A stretch of DNA of 64,000 bases. Origin: Mongoliitalea daihaiensis. GTDB lineage: Bacteria > Bacteroidota > Bacteroidia > Cytophagales > Cyclobacteriaceae. Shown here one piece after another: positions 47,248 to 56,394 of this stretch. Every line of letters starts with the position of its first letter. Positions within the stretch are counted from its first letter, which is position 1. The notes under the pieces are model-generated. The model made no database searches. It was not told the DNA's origin and saw only the letters and a list, made by a program, of their open reading frames with translations. The position numbers were made by a program, and so were the translations under genes. Where the stretch lies: contig NZ_CP063779.1 of the NCBI RefSeq assembly GCF_021596945.1, positions 561,501 to 625,500 on the forward strand, written 5' to 3'.

Positions 47248-48900
47248 ATGCTCAAATCACTCCGTATACAAAATTATGCCTTAATCCAAAGCCTGGAGAT
47301 GAATCCAAGCAAGTCACTCAACATGATTACAGGCGAAACTGGGGCAGGTAAGTCGATTATGCTTGGAGCAGTGGGTTTATTATTAGGCAATAGAGCAGAT
47401 AGCAAAACCTTGCATGATCCAGAAAACAAATGTGTGGTAGAAGGTGTTTTTGAGCTCAGTACTTATCAGCTGCAGCACTTTTTTGAACAGCATGATCTTG
47501 ATTATGAGCCTGAATGCATTATCCGGAGAGAAATAAGCCCCGCAGGAAAATCAAGAGCTTTTGTCAATGATACCCCCGTAGTACTTGATATTCTCAAAGA
47601 CCTTGGAAAGTCTTTGATGGATGTACACTCCCAACATGACACACTGATGCTCGGGGATGGTAGCTATCAACTTTCGTTGATCGATGCCTACGCATCTACC
47701 CAAAAAGAGCTCGAATACTATCAAGAAACATTCGCCTCGTTTGAGCAAAGCAAAAAAAGATTGCGTACCCTTCAAAAAGAAGCAGCTGATCTTCAAAAAG
47801 AAGCAGACTTCAACAAATTTCAATTAGATGAATTGGCTACTCTGCGGTTAGAAGCAGGGGAACAAGCAATGCTCGAGGAAGAGCAGGAAATCCTTGAAAA
47901 TGCAGAGGAGATCAAGAGCAAAATCCAAGAGGTTCTCAATCAGTTAGAAGACGAGCAATTTGGCATTTTACGCATGCTCTCTCAAACGAGTCATGGCGTC
48001 CAACACCTGAGCAAGCTCACCCATAAATTTGACTCCTTACAGGAACGCACCCAATCTGCTTGGATTGAGTTGCAAGATATTGCCGCAAGTTTAGAAGAAG
48101 AAGACCAAAAGATCGAAGTAGATTTTGAAAGGCTTGAGGAAGTCCGCGAACGATTAAGCAAAATTTACCAACTGCAAAAGAAGCACGGGCTTGATTCGGT
48201 GGAAGCTTTGATATTATTGGAAGAATCCTTGGCAGAAAAAGTATTGAAAGCAGAAAACCTTGACGAGGATCTTGAAAAGCTTGAAAAAGAACTTCAATTG
48301 CAGGAGAAAAACATGTTGGAAGCAGGGAAAAAACTAACAAAAAAACGCACTGAAAGCTTCCTCCCTTTTGCGCAGGAGTTAACGAAGTTGTTGCAGCAAT
48401 TGGGGATGGAAAATGCAGACATTCAATTAGAGCAGACATCGATTGCCCCAACCAAACTTGGATTAGATCAGCTGGATATTCTATTTTCTGCCAATAAGGG
48501 TGTAAAGCCACAAGCCTTGAAGCAAGTAGCGTCTGGTGGGGAATTTTCTAGATTGATTTTCGCCATCAAATACATCATGGCCGATAAAATGGCCTTACCA
48601 ACTCTGATTTTTGATGAAATTGACACAGGTGTATCAGGGGAAGTTGCACTCAAAATGGTCAAAATGATGCAAAACATCGCAGATAAACATCAAGTTATAT
48701 GTATTTCGCACCTGCCTCAAGTTGCCGCCAAGGGAGACCATCATTACTTTGTCTACAAAGATCACTCTGCTGAAAAAACTATCAGCAGGATGAAATTACT
48801 TGAAAAAGATGCGCGTGTCGAAGCAATTGCCCAGATGATTGCGGGTGCCAGTCCATCTGAAGCAGCCTTTGAAAGTGCACGTGAACTGCTTAAAAACTGA
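47248..48900 (+). CDS. recN: DNA repair protein RecN
   Basis: A 550-aa SMC-like ATPase. The Walker A is MITGETGAGKSIMLGAVGLLLG near residue 27, a long coiled coil fills about 150-370, and the ABC signature and Walker B are VASGGEFSRLIFAIKYIMADKMALPTLIFDEIDTGVSG near 425-460. RecN aids double-strand break repair. Its length and motifs are usual. Confidence 0.95.
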   Translation: MLKSLRIQNYALIQSLEMNPSKSLNMITGETGAGKSIMLGAVGLLLGNRADSKTLHDPENKCVVEGVFELSTYQLQHFFEQHDLDYEPECIIRREISPAGKSRAFVNDTPVVLDILKDLGKSLMDVHSQHDTLMLGDGSYQLSLIDAYASTQKELEYYQETFASFEQSKKRLRTLQKEAADLQKEADFNKFQLDELATLRLEAGEQAMLEEEQEILENAEEIKSKIQEVLNQLEDEQFGILRMLSQTSHGVQHLSKLTHKFDSLQERTQSAWIELQDIAASLEEEDQKIEVDFERLEEVRERLSKIYQLQKKHGLDSVEALILLEESLAEKVLKAENLDEDLEKLEKELQLQEKNMLEAGKKLTKKRTESFLPFAQELTKLLQQLGMENADIQLEQTSIAPTKLGLDQLDILFSANKGVKPQALKQVASGGEFSRLIFAIKYIMADKMALPTLIFDEIDTGVSGEVALKMVKMMQNIADKHQVICISHLPQVAAKGDHHYFVYKDHSAEKTISRMKLLEKDARVEAIAQMIAGASPSEAAFESARELLKN

Positions 48901-49019
48901 TAGATCAGGTTCGCTGGGTGACTCTTTTCATACAATGCCTTATCCATCCATGAATTAGCTTCCAGATTTTTTGACTATTTTTACCGATTAATCTTAGTAA
49001 CCAACCAAAAAAATATACA

Positions 49020-49835
49020 ATGGCTGAAAATTTACTAAAAGGGAAAGTAGGCATCATTACAGGTGCCTTGGACGAAAATTCCATCGCCTGGAAAACTGCT
49101 ATCAAGGCCCACGAACAAGGAGCGAAATTTGTATTGACCAATGCGCCTATAGCCATGAGAATGGGAGCTATCAAGGAATTGGCTGAGCAGTGCAACACAA
49201 TCGTGATTCCCGCAGATGCTACTTCATTGGAAGATATCGAGAAACTTTACTCTGAGGCTAAAGAATTTTTAGGAGGCAACTTTGACTTTATACTCCACTC
49301 CATTGGGATGTCCCCAAATATACGTAAAGGAAGGTCTTATGGTGATCTCAACTATGATTGGGCAGTCAAATCTTATGATGTATCGGCCATCTCTTTTCAT
49401 AAGATGATGCAAGTGTCTGAGAAAATGGATGTCATGAATGAATGGGGTTCTATCATGGGTCTATCTTATATCGCAGCTCAGAGAGTCTATCCTTTTTACA
49501 CCGATATGGCAGATGCCAAAGCCATGTTAGAAAGCATCGCTAGAGGATACGGCTACAGATACGGTAAGTTGAAAAAAGTCCGAGTAAATACCATCTCTCA
49601 ATCCCCTACCAAAACTACTGCTGGAACAGGAATTGGAGGTTTCGATACCTTCTACAACTTTGCAGATAAAATGTCTCCATTGGGCAATGCATCTGCAGAA
49701 GCTTGTGCAGATTACATCATCACCATGTTCTCAGACTTGACCAGATACGTAACTATGCAGAATCTTTTCCACGATGGAGGATACTCCACTACGGGGATTT
49801 CAGAAGAATTGATGGATCAATTTAAAGATTTATAA
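49020..49835 (+). CDS. fabI: Enoyl-ACP reductase FabI
   Basis: A 271-aa short-chain reductase. The N-terminal cofactor region GKVGIITGALDENSIAWKTAIKAHEQGA is FabI-like (SIAW), and the active site is YTDMADAK with Tyr160 and Lys167 in the Tyr-x6-Lys spacing. It performs the last NADH-dependent reduction of each fatty-acid elongation cycle and is the target of triclosan and related inhibitors. It ends 1 bp before the DUF2911 gene, so both are probably cotranscribed. Confidence 0.95.
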   Translation: MAENLLKGKVGIITGALDENSIAWKTAIKAHEQGAKFVLTNAPIAMRMGAIKELAEQCNTIVIPADATSLEDIEKLYSEAKEFLGGNFDFILHSIGMSPNIRKGRSYGDLNYDWAVKSYDVSAISFHKMMQVSEKMDVMNEWGSIMGLSYIAAQRVYPFYTDMADAKAMLESIARGYGYRYGKLKKVRVNTISQSPTKTTAGTGIGGFDTFYNFADKMSPLGNASAEACADYIITMFSDLTRYVTMQNLFHDGGYSTTGISEELMDQFKDL

Positions 49836-49836
49836 G

Positions 49837-50472
49837 ATGAAAAAAGTAGTTCTTGGAGCGTTAGCTCTTGCTTTTGCGGGCCTGTTTGCTTGTACTAGTC
49901 AGGAAACAAGCAATGAAGTAGAAGTTGTTGAAGAAGAGTTAAGCAACCTTGAAAAAGAACACTTGCTGGAACGTGTGGCCTATGCAGACAGTGTGAATGC
50001 GGGGCTAATCGAAGACACCTTCAAAGGTAGTGCTCGTAGAGAGGCTTCAGCAAGCATGGGAGGAACAGATATTACCATCAATTACGGTTCCCCAGGTATG
50101 CGCGGTCGTGTCATCTGGAATGGCTTAGTTTCTTATGACCAAGTATGGGTGTCCGGTTCACATTGGGCTACGGCAGTAACCTTCTCCAAAGATGTAGCCA
50201 TTAATGGCGTAACGGTACCGGCTGGCATGTATGGATTTTTCACCATTCCAGGGAGAGAAGAGTGGACATTGATTTTGAACAAGGTCTATGACCAGCATTT
50301 GGCCGATGAGTATGATGAGGCAGAAGATGTGGTAAGGGTAAAGGTAACACCGGAAACACTTGACAATCCTGTGCAACGCTTAACCTATGAAATTTTAATG
50401 GCAGGTGACTCAGAAGTTGAGATTGCCCTCTCTTGGGACACCATAAAAGTTCGGATGCCCGTAAGCCTGTAA
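49837..50472 (+). CDS. DUF2911 lipoprotein
   Basis: A 211-aa lipoprotein (LALAFAGLFACTSQ). The DUF2911 domain covers about residues 65-205: RREASASMGGTDITINYGSPGMRGRVIWNGLVSYDQVWVSGSHWATAVTFSKDVAINGVTVPAGMYGFFTIPG. The family is common in Bacteroidota and its function is unknown. A strong terminator follows directly. Confidence 0.85.
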   Translation: MKKVVLGALALAFAGLFACTSQETSNEVEVVEEELSNLEKEHLLERVAYADSVNAGLIEDTFKGSARREASASMGGTDITINYGSPGMRGRVIWNGLVSYDQVWVSGSHWATAVTFSKDVAINGVTVPAGMYGFFTIPGREEWTLILNKVYDQHLADEYDEAEDVVRVKVTPETLDNPVQRLTYEILMAGDSEVEIALSWDTIKVRMPVSL

Positions 50473-50480
50473 GACTTTAA

Positions 50481-50512
50481 AAAAAGCTACTCAAAAGAGT
50501 AGCTTTTTTTTA
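50481..50512 (+). terminator. Rho-independent terminator after the DUF2911 gene
   Basis: AAAGCTACTC (50483-50492) and GAGTAGCTTT (50497-50506) form a 10-bp stem with a 4-base loop, followed by T. Confidence 0.9.
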
Positions 50513-50621
50513 GAAAACGCTTTTCAAAGGTCGAGCCAAATGATAGTTTGAGGGTTTTTTAAAAAAATTTTGTGAATTTCATCATGGATAAGTTATTAAA
50601 ATACACCTTGATTGAAAAATC

Positions 50622-50813
50622 ATGGCCACTGATAATGAAAATATCTTGAATCAAATCAGAAATCTTCTTTTTGAAGATGAAATGGATTTTTGGAATTCAT
50701 TAGATGAGGAAACGAAAGAATCTATCCAAAGGGGTATAAAAGATTATCAAGATGGGAAAGTTAGACCTCATAATGAGGTTATGGAAGATCTTTATCAAAA
50801 ATATAAAAAATGA
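50622..50813 (+). CDS. Putative antitoxin of a RelE/ParE-type module
   Basis: A 63-aa acidic protein, MATDNENILNQIRNLLFEDE and on to LDEETKESIQRGIKDYQDGKVRPHNEVMEDLYQKYKK. The LDEETKESIQRGIKDYQDGKV unit and following H-x-EVM are typical of small Bacteroidota antitoxins that precede RelE/ParE toxins. The stop overlaps the toxin start by 4 bp (ATGA). Confidence 0.75.
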   Translation: MATDNENILNQIRNLLFEDEMDFWNSLDEETKESIQRGIKDYQDGKVRPHNEVMEDLYQKYKK

Positions 50814-51031
50814 GTTTTGAGGTAATTTGGACGAGAGAATCTGAAATTAGCCTTTCAGAAGTCATCGATTACCTAAGTATCAAATGGTATGACAAACAAA
50901 TTCTGAATTTTCTTGAAAAATTAGACTCAACTATTTCAAAGCTAAAAGAAACCCCACAGATTTATCCTGCATTTGGACCTCTAAAAATTCGAAGAGTTCT
51001 AATAAACGGACAAACTAGTTTATTTTTTTAA
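50810..51031 (+). CDS. RelE/ParE-family toxin, 3' end apparently broken
   Basis: A 73-aa product begins MSFEVIWTRESEISLSEVIDYL and continues as a RelE/ParE toxin to RRVLINGQTSLFF. Family members are about 95-100 aa and continue after this point. The stop lies right after seven T (51023-51029). In the alternative frame the sequence continues KFEN, an amber stop, then QIIILIVKSNKK and TAA at 51081, resembling the usual C-terminus of about 20 residues. Thus a one-base frameshift plus an in-frame stop seems to have removed the end of the toxin. Confidence 0.65.
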   Translation: MSFEVIWTRESEISLSEVIDYLSIKWYDKQILNFLEKLDSTISKLKETPQIYPAFGPLKIRRVLINGQTSLFF

Positions 51032-51091
51032 ATTTGAAAATTAGCAAATTATCATTCTGATTGTCAAGAGTAATAAAAAATAACCTATTTA

Positions 51092-51877
51092 CTAAGTCTT
51101 AAACTCTACTTTAAATAGTACCAATCCATTCGCCGGTGCAGCTTGAGTAATTGGGGATTTCTCTAAACTTTTCAAGGCATCCTTGAGACCTTCTTTACTT
51201 ACTTTCCCAGCTCCTAAATCTACCAAAGCCTGTACCATAATCCGGATTTGATAACGCAAAAAACCAGCACCCCTAAGTTTGATTAATAGGGATTTTTTTG
51301 GAAAATCATCAATTCCCGCCAAGGGATGATGGAGGACTTCTGCATGTAAAATCTCACGCTCATAGCTATCGCTAACCTTATCTGCTGAACAAAATCGTCT
51401 AAAATCGTGCTTCCCAATAAAGATTTTAATAGCTTCTTTCATTTCCTCTACTGCTAAATCTTCTGGAAAGAAACTAAGCGTACCCGCATGAAATGGATGA
51501 AATTTTTCCCCATAAGCCACGTGATAGTGGTATTCTTTACTAGCTACATCCTGAATGATATTGAAGGAAGCATCCACTACCCTGCCTTCCCCTACTCGAA
51601 TATCAGGAGGTAGATTACGATTAATCGCTTCGTGAAAACTCCCAATATTTTCAATTTCTGAGGCTACATACAAACAGAAAAAAGCTTGATTAGCCGAAAC
51701 CCCAGCATCTGTCCTGCTCGCTCCCAAGGTCCGGAATTGTTCATGCCCCAATACATATCGAATACACCGTTCCAAGGTACCCTGCACTGTTTTCGCATTG
51801 TTTTGCTTGGCCCAACCTGCATATCGGAGTCCTAGGTATTGAATGGGAAAGCGGTAAATGAATGGTTTATTTTGCAT
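51092..51877 (-). CDS. truA: tRNA pseudouridine(38-40) synthase TruA
   Basis: A 261-aa pseudouridine synthase with the catalytic aspartate motif LGASRTDAGVSANQAFF (Asp near residue 57) and the typical opening YLGLRYAGWAKQNNAKTVQG and IRGAGFLRYQIRIMVQALVDLGAGKV phrases. It modifies U38-U40 of many tRNAs. It is 9 bp from the GH5 gene on the same strand; that is likely positional only. Confidence 0.93.
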   Translation of the reverse strand: MQNKPFIYRFPIQYLGLRYAGWAKQNNAKTVQGTLERCIRYVLGHEQFRTLGASRTDAGVSANQAFFCLYVASEIENIGSFHEAINRNLPPDIRVGEGRVVDASFNIIQDVASKEYHYHVAYGEKFHPFHAGTLSFFPEDLAVEEMKEAIKIFIGKHDFRRFCSADKVSDSYEREILHAEVLHHPLAGIDDFPKKSLLIKLRGAGFLRYQIRIMVQALVDLGAGKVSKEGLKDALKSLEKSPITQAAPANGLVLFKVEFKT

Positions 51878-51886
51878 CTATAAATT

Positions 51887-52924
51887 TCAATTCTTTGTTT
51901 CTAACAATTCTTTAACTCCGAAATTCCCCTCCCATTCCCACACAAATGCAGGGATTTGATATTTTTCTAAGGTTTTATGCACATCTTCAAGATAATTTAT
52001 TCTTGAACGTTCATCAGCATTAATAGTCACCCCATACTCCGTACACCATAGCTGTACTCTGTGCCGACGAGCCCAGTCAGCTATTTGTGAAATTTTATCT
52101 TCCACAGCTAGCAAGTTACCCGTACGCTCATAATCCCTAAAATTGACTTCAGCTGCTGTATGCATGGCTTTTTTGTCCAGATCAGGCATTCTCCCTTTTT
52201 GAAATGGGTAGGGAATCCCCATAGTAGCATGCTGATTACCTGTCCACTCCGTACCTTGATGAGTAAATATGTATGGCTCATAATAATGAAATGTATAAAT
52301 CAATCCCTCAAAAGGAAATGGCTCCATCCTACTCAACTCAAACATACTATTGGAATTTGTCGCTCCTACGATGATGGGAATTTGGGAATTTTCAGCTCTG
52401 ATTCCTGAGATAAGCTCAATGGCTACCTGCTCCCAAGACGTTGGTGACAGGTTCGGTTCGTTGACTATTTCTAAATAGATCCCCTGTGAATTTGATCCAA
52501 TTACCTGCAACACCTTTTTCCAAAAATATAGGAGTCGCTTGGAATCTTCTTTGAAAGAATGCTCAGCTAACCCATGATCAAAAAAAGATAATACTAGTAC
52601 GAGGTCATTTTTTACACTGAAATCAATCACTTTCTTCAGTTTTTTCTCAAAACTAGGATCACAAGCAAACCAATACTCGAAAGCTAATGGCATCCTTACT
52701 GCTGAAATTCCCTGTTTCTGTACTGATACCAATTGCTTTTTTACATTTTTGAATCGAAAGACAGGCCGATCCCATACACGCTCTAGGCCTGTAAGATTCA
52801 TCCCTTCTATCTTAGGGAGAGGTTTGTTTTCTTGGGCCTGCAAAGGGTAGTTTCCAATCAAACAAACCCAACAAAATAAGAGTCGCGACAAGGTAAAAAT
52901 TTTAGTACTTAGTTTATAAATCAT
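51887..52924 (-). CDS. Glycoside hydrolase family 5-type (cellulase-like), exported
   Basis: The 345-aa product has an N-terminal signal (LLFCWVCLIGNYPLQAQ). GH5 hallmarks are the acid/base Glu in YLEIVNEPNLSPTSW (near residue 157) and the nucleophile Glu in LWCTEYGVT (near residue 295). His and Tyr positions such as YTFHYYEPYIFTHQG also fit. It would hydrolyse a beta-glucan or other beta-linked polysaccharide in the periplasm or outside. It diverges from the five-gene operon at 52991. In cellulose loci the accompanying hydrolase is usually a GH8, so this may fill the same role for a different polymer. Confidence 0.85.
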   Translation of the reverse strand: MIYKLSTKIFTLSRLLFCWVCLIGNYPLQAQENKPLPKIEGMNLTGLERVWDRPVFRFKNVKKQLVSVQKQGISAVRMPLAFEYWFACDPSFEKKLKKVIDFSVKNDLVLVLSFFDHGLAEHSFKEDSKRLLYFWKKVLQVIGSNSQGIYLEIVNEPNLSPTSWEQVAIELISGIRAENSQIPIIVGATNSNSMFELSRMEPFPFEGLIYTFHYYEPYIFTHQGTEWTGNQHATMGIPYPFQKGRMPDLDKKAMHTAAEVNFRDYERTGNLLAVEDKISQIADWARRHRVQLWCTEYGVTINADERSRINYLEDVHKTLEKYQIPAFVWEWEGNFGVKELLETKN

Positions 52925-52956
52925 TTCAGATAATTAGATAAGACCAAATATTCTGC

Positions 52957-52964
52957 TAGTTTTG
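52957..52964 (+). promoter_or_regulatory. Candidate -7 element of the exopolysaccharide operon
   Basis: TAGTTTTG matches TAnnTTTG 27 bp upstream of the sensor kinase ATG. No TTTG at the exact -33 position is visible. Confidence 0.35.
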
Positions 52965-52990
52965 GGTAGGATTTTTGAAATTTACTCTTT

Positions 52991-54340
52991 ATGCACTTCA
53001 CCACCAAAATAAATCCACAAATCCCTCAAGATTTACAAGACCGGTTCCAAAAAAAAGCTTGGGATGCCGCGAATTATGTATACTGGGGCACTTTGAGTAT
53101 TCTTCTAGGCTTATTCATCTTAGAGTTTTTCTTGCTGAAATCCATCTGGACAACCACCCTTTATATCAAAGTAATTTTAGTTGCCTTTAGCTTTATTTCA
53201 TATTTCAGCATCCGGAAAGTGAGCAAAACACCCAACGCTCTGGTGTTGATATTCTTAATGCTATTTACAGTATATTGTTTTACTATTATCCATCAAGTAT
53301 CCAACTTTAGTGTGACATTTTATTTTTGTCTTTTGGCCTTAGTCTTGAGTGTAGCAAATTATTTAATGCTTTGGAATTCGACTTTTTCACTCATGGAAAT
53401 TTCATTTACAGTACTTGTCTTTCTCTTATTCCAGTATTTAGATGGCTTCGAACATTTTGGGGAATACATGCAGCTAGGTGGCTACACATTTTTTTCCTTC
53501 ATTTTAATTACCTCCTTTATTCCAGATGCAAGGAAAAGAAATTACCTCCTAAATTTAGAACGTGAGCTTAAAAAGCAAACCGTTGTTGACAAATTAAGTA
53601 TTGAAGTCAATAGTTTACAACTACAGATGGAAGAGCTTCAACAAAGTCAAAAAATCGACAATGAAAAAGAAAAGATCCTTAGACATGACCTAAAAAACAA
53701 AATTAATAACATTATAGGATTATCTCAGCTAATTGATGGCTCTGAGATGCAAGAAGAAGATCAAATGTACATTCAATTATTGAAGGATGTAAGTACCGAT
53801 CTTTTAAAATATGCAGATAACCTGTATAATAATAATGAAAATAAATTAGACCTTCCTTTAAAAATAATGCTTGAGCCGGTCAATGTCTTTGCCTTATTGA
53901 AAAAGACCAAAAACGAAATTCAAGCTAAATTAGAAACCAAAGGAGTTGATTTAGTTTTACCTGAAAAAGAAATCAACACCTACATTTTAGCTGACTTTTT
54001 AGTCATGAATAATGTATTGGAAAACATTTTTAACTACTTAATTAGATGGTCTGACCCCGGGCAGCGGATTGAAATTGAAATTATGAAACCATTGGACCAT
54101 ATACGGATTGAGGTCCATGCACCATCCACTTCCATCACCGTGGAAGAATTGAATAATCTCTTTAAACCTATAGAAAACTTTGAATTCAAATCGAGTTTTG
54201 ATGCACCAAAAGGACTCGGTTTACAAATTGCGAAAAGTATGACTGAAAAAATCGGGGGCTACTTCAAGTATCAAAAGGATTTGAAGGGTGGAGTTACTTT
54301 CAAATTAGAATTTAAATCCACACAAATCCAAGAGTTATGA
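52991..54340 (+). CDS. Membrane sensor histidine kinase, first gene of the EPS operon
   Basis: A 449-aa protein. Residues about 35-180 have about six membrane helices (SILLGLFILEFFLLKS, VILVAFSFISYF, LVLIFLMLFTVYCFTIIH, LLALVLSVANYLML, ISFTVLVFLLFQYL, YTFFSFILITSFIP), then a coiled coil (about 192-230). The phospho-acceptor is His232 in RHDLKNKINNIIGLSQLID. The C-terminal ATPase part is divergent, with VMNNVLENIFNYLIRW as N-box and KGLGLQIAKSMTEKIGG as G-box. The last four bases overlap the BcsB-like start, so it is translationally coupled to the synthase genes. No response regulator is adjacent. Confidence 0.8.
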   Translation: MHFTTKINPQIPQDLQDRFQKKAWDAANYVYWGTLSILLGLFILEFFLLKSIWTTTLYIKVILVAFSFISYFSIRKVSKTPNALVLIFLMLFTVYCFTIIHQVSNFSVTFYFCLLALVLSVANYLMLWNSTFSLMEISFTVLVFLLFQYLDGFEHFGEYMQLGGYTFFSFILITSFIPDARKRNYLLNLERELKKQTVVDKLSIEVNSLQLQMEELQQSQKIDNEKEKILRHDLKNKINNIIGLSQLIDGSEMQEEDQMYIQLLKDVSTDLLKYADNLYNNNENKLDLPLKIMLEPVNVFALLKKTKNEIQAKLETKGVDLVLPEKEINTYILADFLVMNNVLENIFNYLIRWSDPGQRIEIEIMKPLDHIRIEVHAPSTSITVEELNNLFKPIENFEFKSSFDAPKGLGLQIAKSMTEKIGGYFKYQKDLKGGVTFKLEFKSTQIQEL

Positions 54341-56394
54341 AAGTAATTCCATCCATCTTCTTACTCTTAGTTTTCCTGACAATCATCCCTCATATTGGCG
54401 TATCGGAAGCAATCAAAAGGCCCCTGAGTGAGTTTGGCTATCCTAGACAAACAATCGTTTATGGTCAAAAAAATGGAGCAATATTTTTTATAAAAGAAGA
54501 TCCATTGAGGGATTATTCCAAAAGTGGCATTCATTTGGAATTAATGGTTTCTCCATTAATTGATAAAAGTAAGAGTACGATCTTACTAAAACTTGCAGAC
54601 TCCCCCGTAATGTCTCTTGCGCTGGAAAATTATGGAGATACTATTCATGTTTTTGTTCCATTTAAGCAAAATGCAGCACAATTTGGTTTTATCAAATTAA
54701 GTATAGAACCCAATCTCTGGTATCCAATCTTAGATTGTATGGATATTGATCAAAAAACAGTTTGGATGAAGGTTACTGAAAATTCCTTCTTAGAAGATCA
54801 CACATTGCCTCCGCCAACCACACAGACAAAATGGACCTTGGGGTCTTTTATGCCAAGTGTCCAAAAACTGCTGGTTTCCAAAAAAAGCTTTCAAGAAAAC
54901 CTATCCGCAATCAGTAAAATCCATTATTATTATCAAACCACCTACGGAAAAAACCTTCAACTTCAATACTTGGAAGATTCCAGTCCTTTAGATTACTACC
55001 ATGCAGTAATTGTAGGGTCCTTAGCTGCGATCCAAGATGAAATACCAGAGGTCTTACAAACAGTCAAACCTCTCCAATCTTCAGGCCTTAGCATCCATAC
55101 CTTTGAGTATCTTGACTCCATAAGGAAAGAGCAGGTATTTTTAAATTCCTTGATTTTTTCGGGGAACAATCCAGAAGAGCTAGAGTCATTGATATACTCA
55201 TTATTTAATGATGCAGGCGAAAGCTTCCTTCTTTCTGACTCCTTTCAACTTATTGAAGAGAACATCATGAAGGAACCTTATCAATTTTTGACCAAAAGTA
55301 GCTATACATTAGGTGAGCTAGGCTTAGATGAGCAGGTAATCAGTGGCAAAGGTAGAATTCGAAAAAATCTCACATTACCCGAATTTATCTCTAAACCATC
55401 CCTCAACAAACTGGGAATGAATATTTCAGTAGTACATAAACCTATTGAAAAGGGAGAACAAGCTTATTTAAATATTTTTCTCAATAACAAGCTCATTCAA
55501 ACCTATAAACTTAACGAAACAGGAAGGCTAGAAAGAAAAATAAATCCAATTAAAGCTCAATTTGGTACTGGCAATTATCTTGGATTTGAGTTTATCTACA
55601 TACCTAGTGAAGGTATGTGCGATCCAGAAAGCCCTGATTTTTATGCGCATATACTTCCGTATGATACCGATATACAGCTAAATTATCATCGAAAAATCGC
55701 TGAAACACTTCATGCATTCCCAGCTAATTTTCATAATAAATCTGTTCACCTAGTCTATGATATGGAGGCCTCACTTTCGGACATTCCAAAAATTTCAAAA
55801 ATTATAGGCTTACTAAATGTTCGTGATGTTAACTTGCTAGGACACTACCTACCATCAATTATTCCTTTGGACAAGGCAACACTTCAAACATCAAACAACT
55901 CCAACTATATCTTTTTATCCAATTCACCTAATAACTGGAATGAAATTAGTGGAACGTATCCACATGTTTTGTTTTCTGATCAACAACTCGTGTATAGATC
56001 GGAACAACTTGACAGGTTTTTTGAATTTTACCAAGGAAGTGCATTAGATTATGTTCAGCTCTACAATAATGGAGGCTCCAAATTCTTACAGTTTAATTTA
56101 CAGAATAATCAAGATGATTCATTTGATCGACTTTTAGATGGCTTTAGGGATCAGTTTCTTACCAATACTGGAAATGTTATGACCGCCAATACGGATCAAT
56201 ACTTCTTTTTTGACTTAAATCAGACAGAACTCAAAAAACAACAAGCTGAAAACAGAGTCAGGTTTGAGTCTTATTGGAATACCTATCGCATTCTAATCAT
56301 CAGTTTATTGATTGGGTTGAGCATCATACTCCTCATGTATATTTACAAAAAATCTCGAATCGCTCAAAAATCCATAGAAGATGCACGCAAATAA
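54337..56394 (+). CDS. BcsB-like cellulose-synthase-accessory protein
   Basis: A 685-aa protein with an N-terminal signal (SIFLLLVFLTIIPHIGVSE) and one C-terminal membrane helix (ILIISLLIGLSIILLMYIY, about 655-675) followed by a short basic tail. The periplasmic body resembles BcsB, with alternating carbohydrate-binding-like and flavodoxin-like parts (LELMVSPLIDKSKSTILLKLADSPVMSLAL; LNIFLNNKLIQTYKLNETGRLERKIN). BcsB guides the polymer across the periplasm and anchors the synthase. It is shorter than enterobacterial BcsB but usual for distant members. It overlaps the preceding kinase gene by 4 bp and the next gene by 14 bp. Confidence 0.7.
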   Translation: MKVIPSIFLLLVFLTIIPHIGVSEAIKRPLSEFGYPRQTIVYGQKNGAIFFIKEDPLRDYSKSGIHLELMVSPLIDKSKSTILLKLADSPVMSLALENYGDTIHVFVPFKQNAAQFGFIKLSIEPNLWYPILDCMDIDQKTVWMKVTENSFLEDHTLPPPTTQTKWTLGSFMPSVQKLLVSKKSFQENLSAISKIHYYYQTTYGKNLQLQYLEDSSPLDYYHAVIVGSLAAIQDEIPEVLQTVKPLQSSGLSIHTFEYLDSIRKEQVFLNSLIFSGNNPEELESLIYSLFNDAGESFLLSDSFQLIEENIMKEPYQFLTKSSYTLGELGLDEQVISGKGRIRKNLTLPEFISKPSLNKLGMNISVVHKPIEKGEQAYLNIFLNNKLIQTYKLNETGRLERKINPIKAQFGTGNYLGFEFIYIPSEGMCDPESPDFYAHILPYDTDIQLNYHRKIAETLHAFPANFHNKSVHLVYDMEASLSDIPKISKIIGLLNVRDVNLLGHYLPSIIPLDKATLQTSNNSNYIFLSNSPNNWNEISGTYPHVLFSDQQLVYRSEQLDRFFEFYQGSALDYVQLYNNGGSKFLQFNLQNNQDDSFDRLLDGFRDQFLTNTGNVMTANTDQYFFFDLNQTELKKQQAENRVRFESYWNTYRILIISLLIGLSIILLMYIYKKSRIAQKSIEDARK

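Noticed and set aside
48017-48511. A 164-codon open frame on the minus strand inside recN
   Set aside because: It lies opposite the RecN coiled coil, and its composition reflects the complement of Glu/Lys codons; no motif is present.
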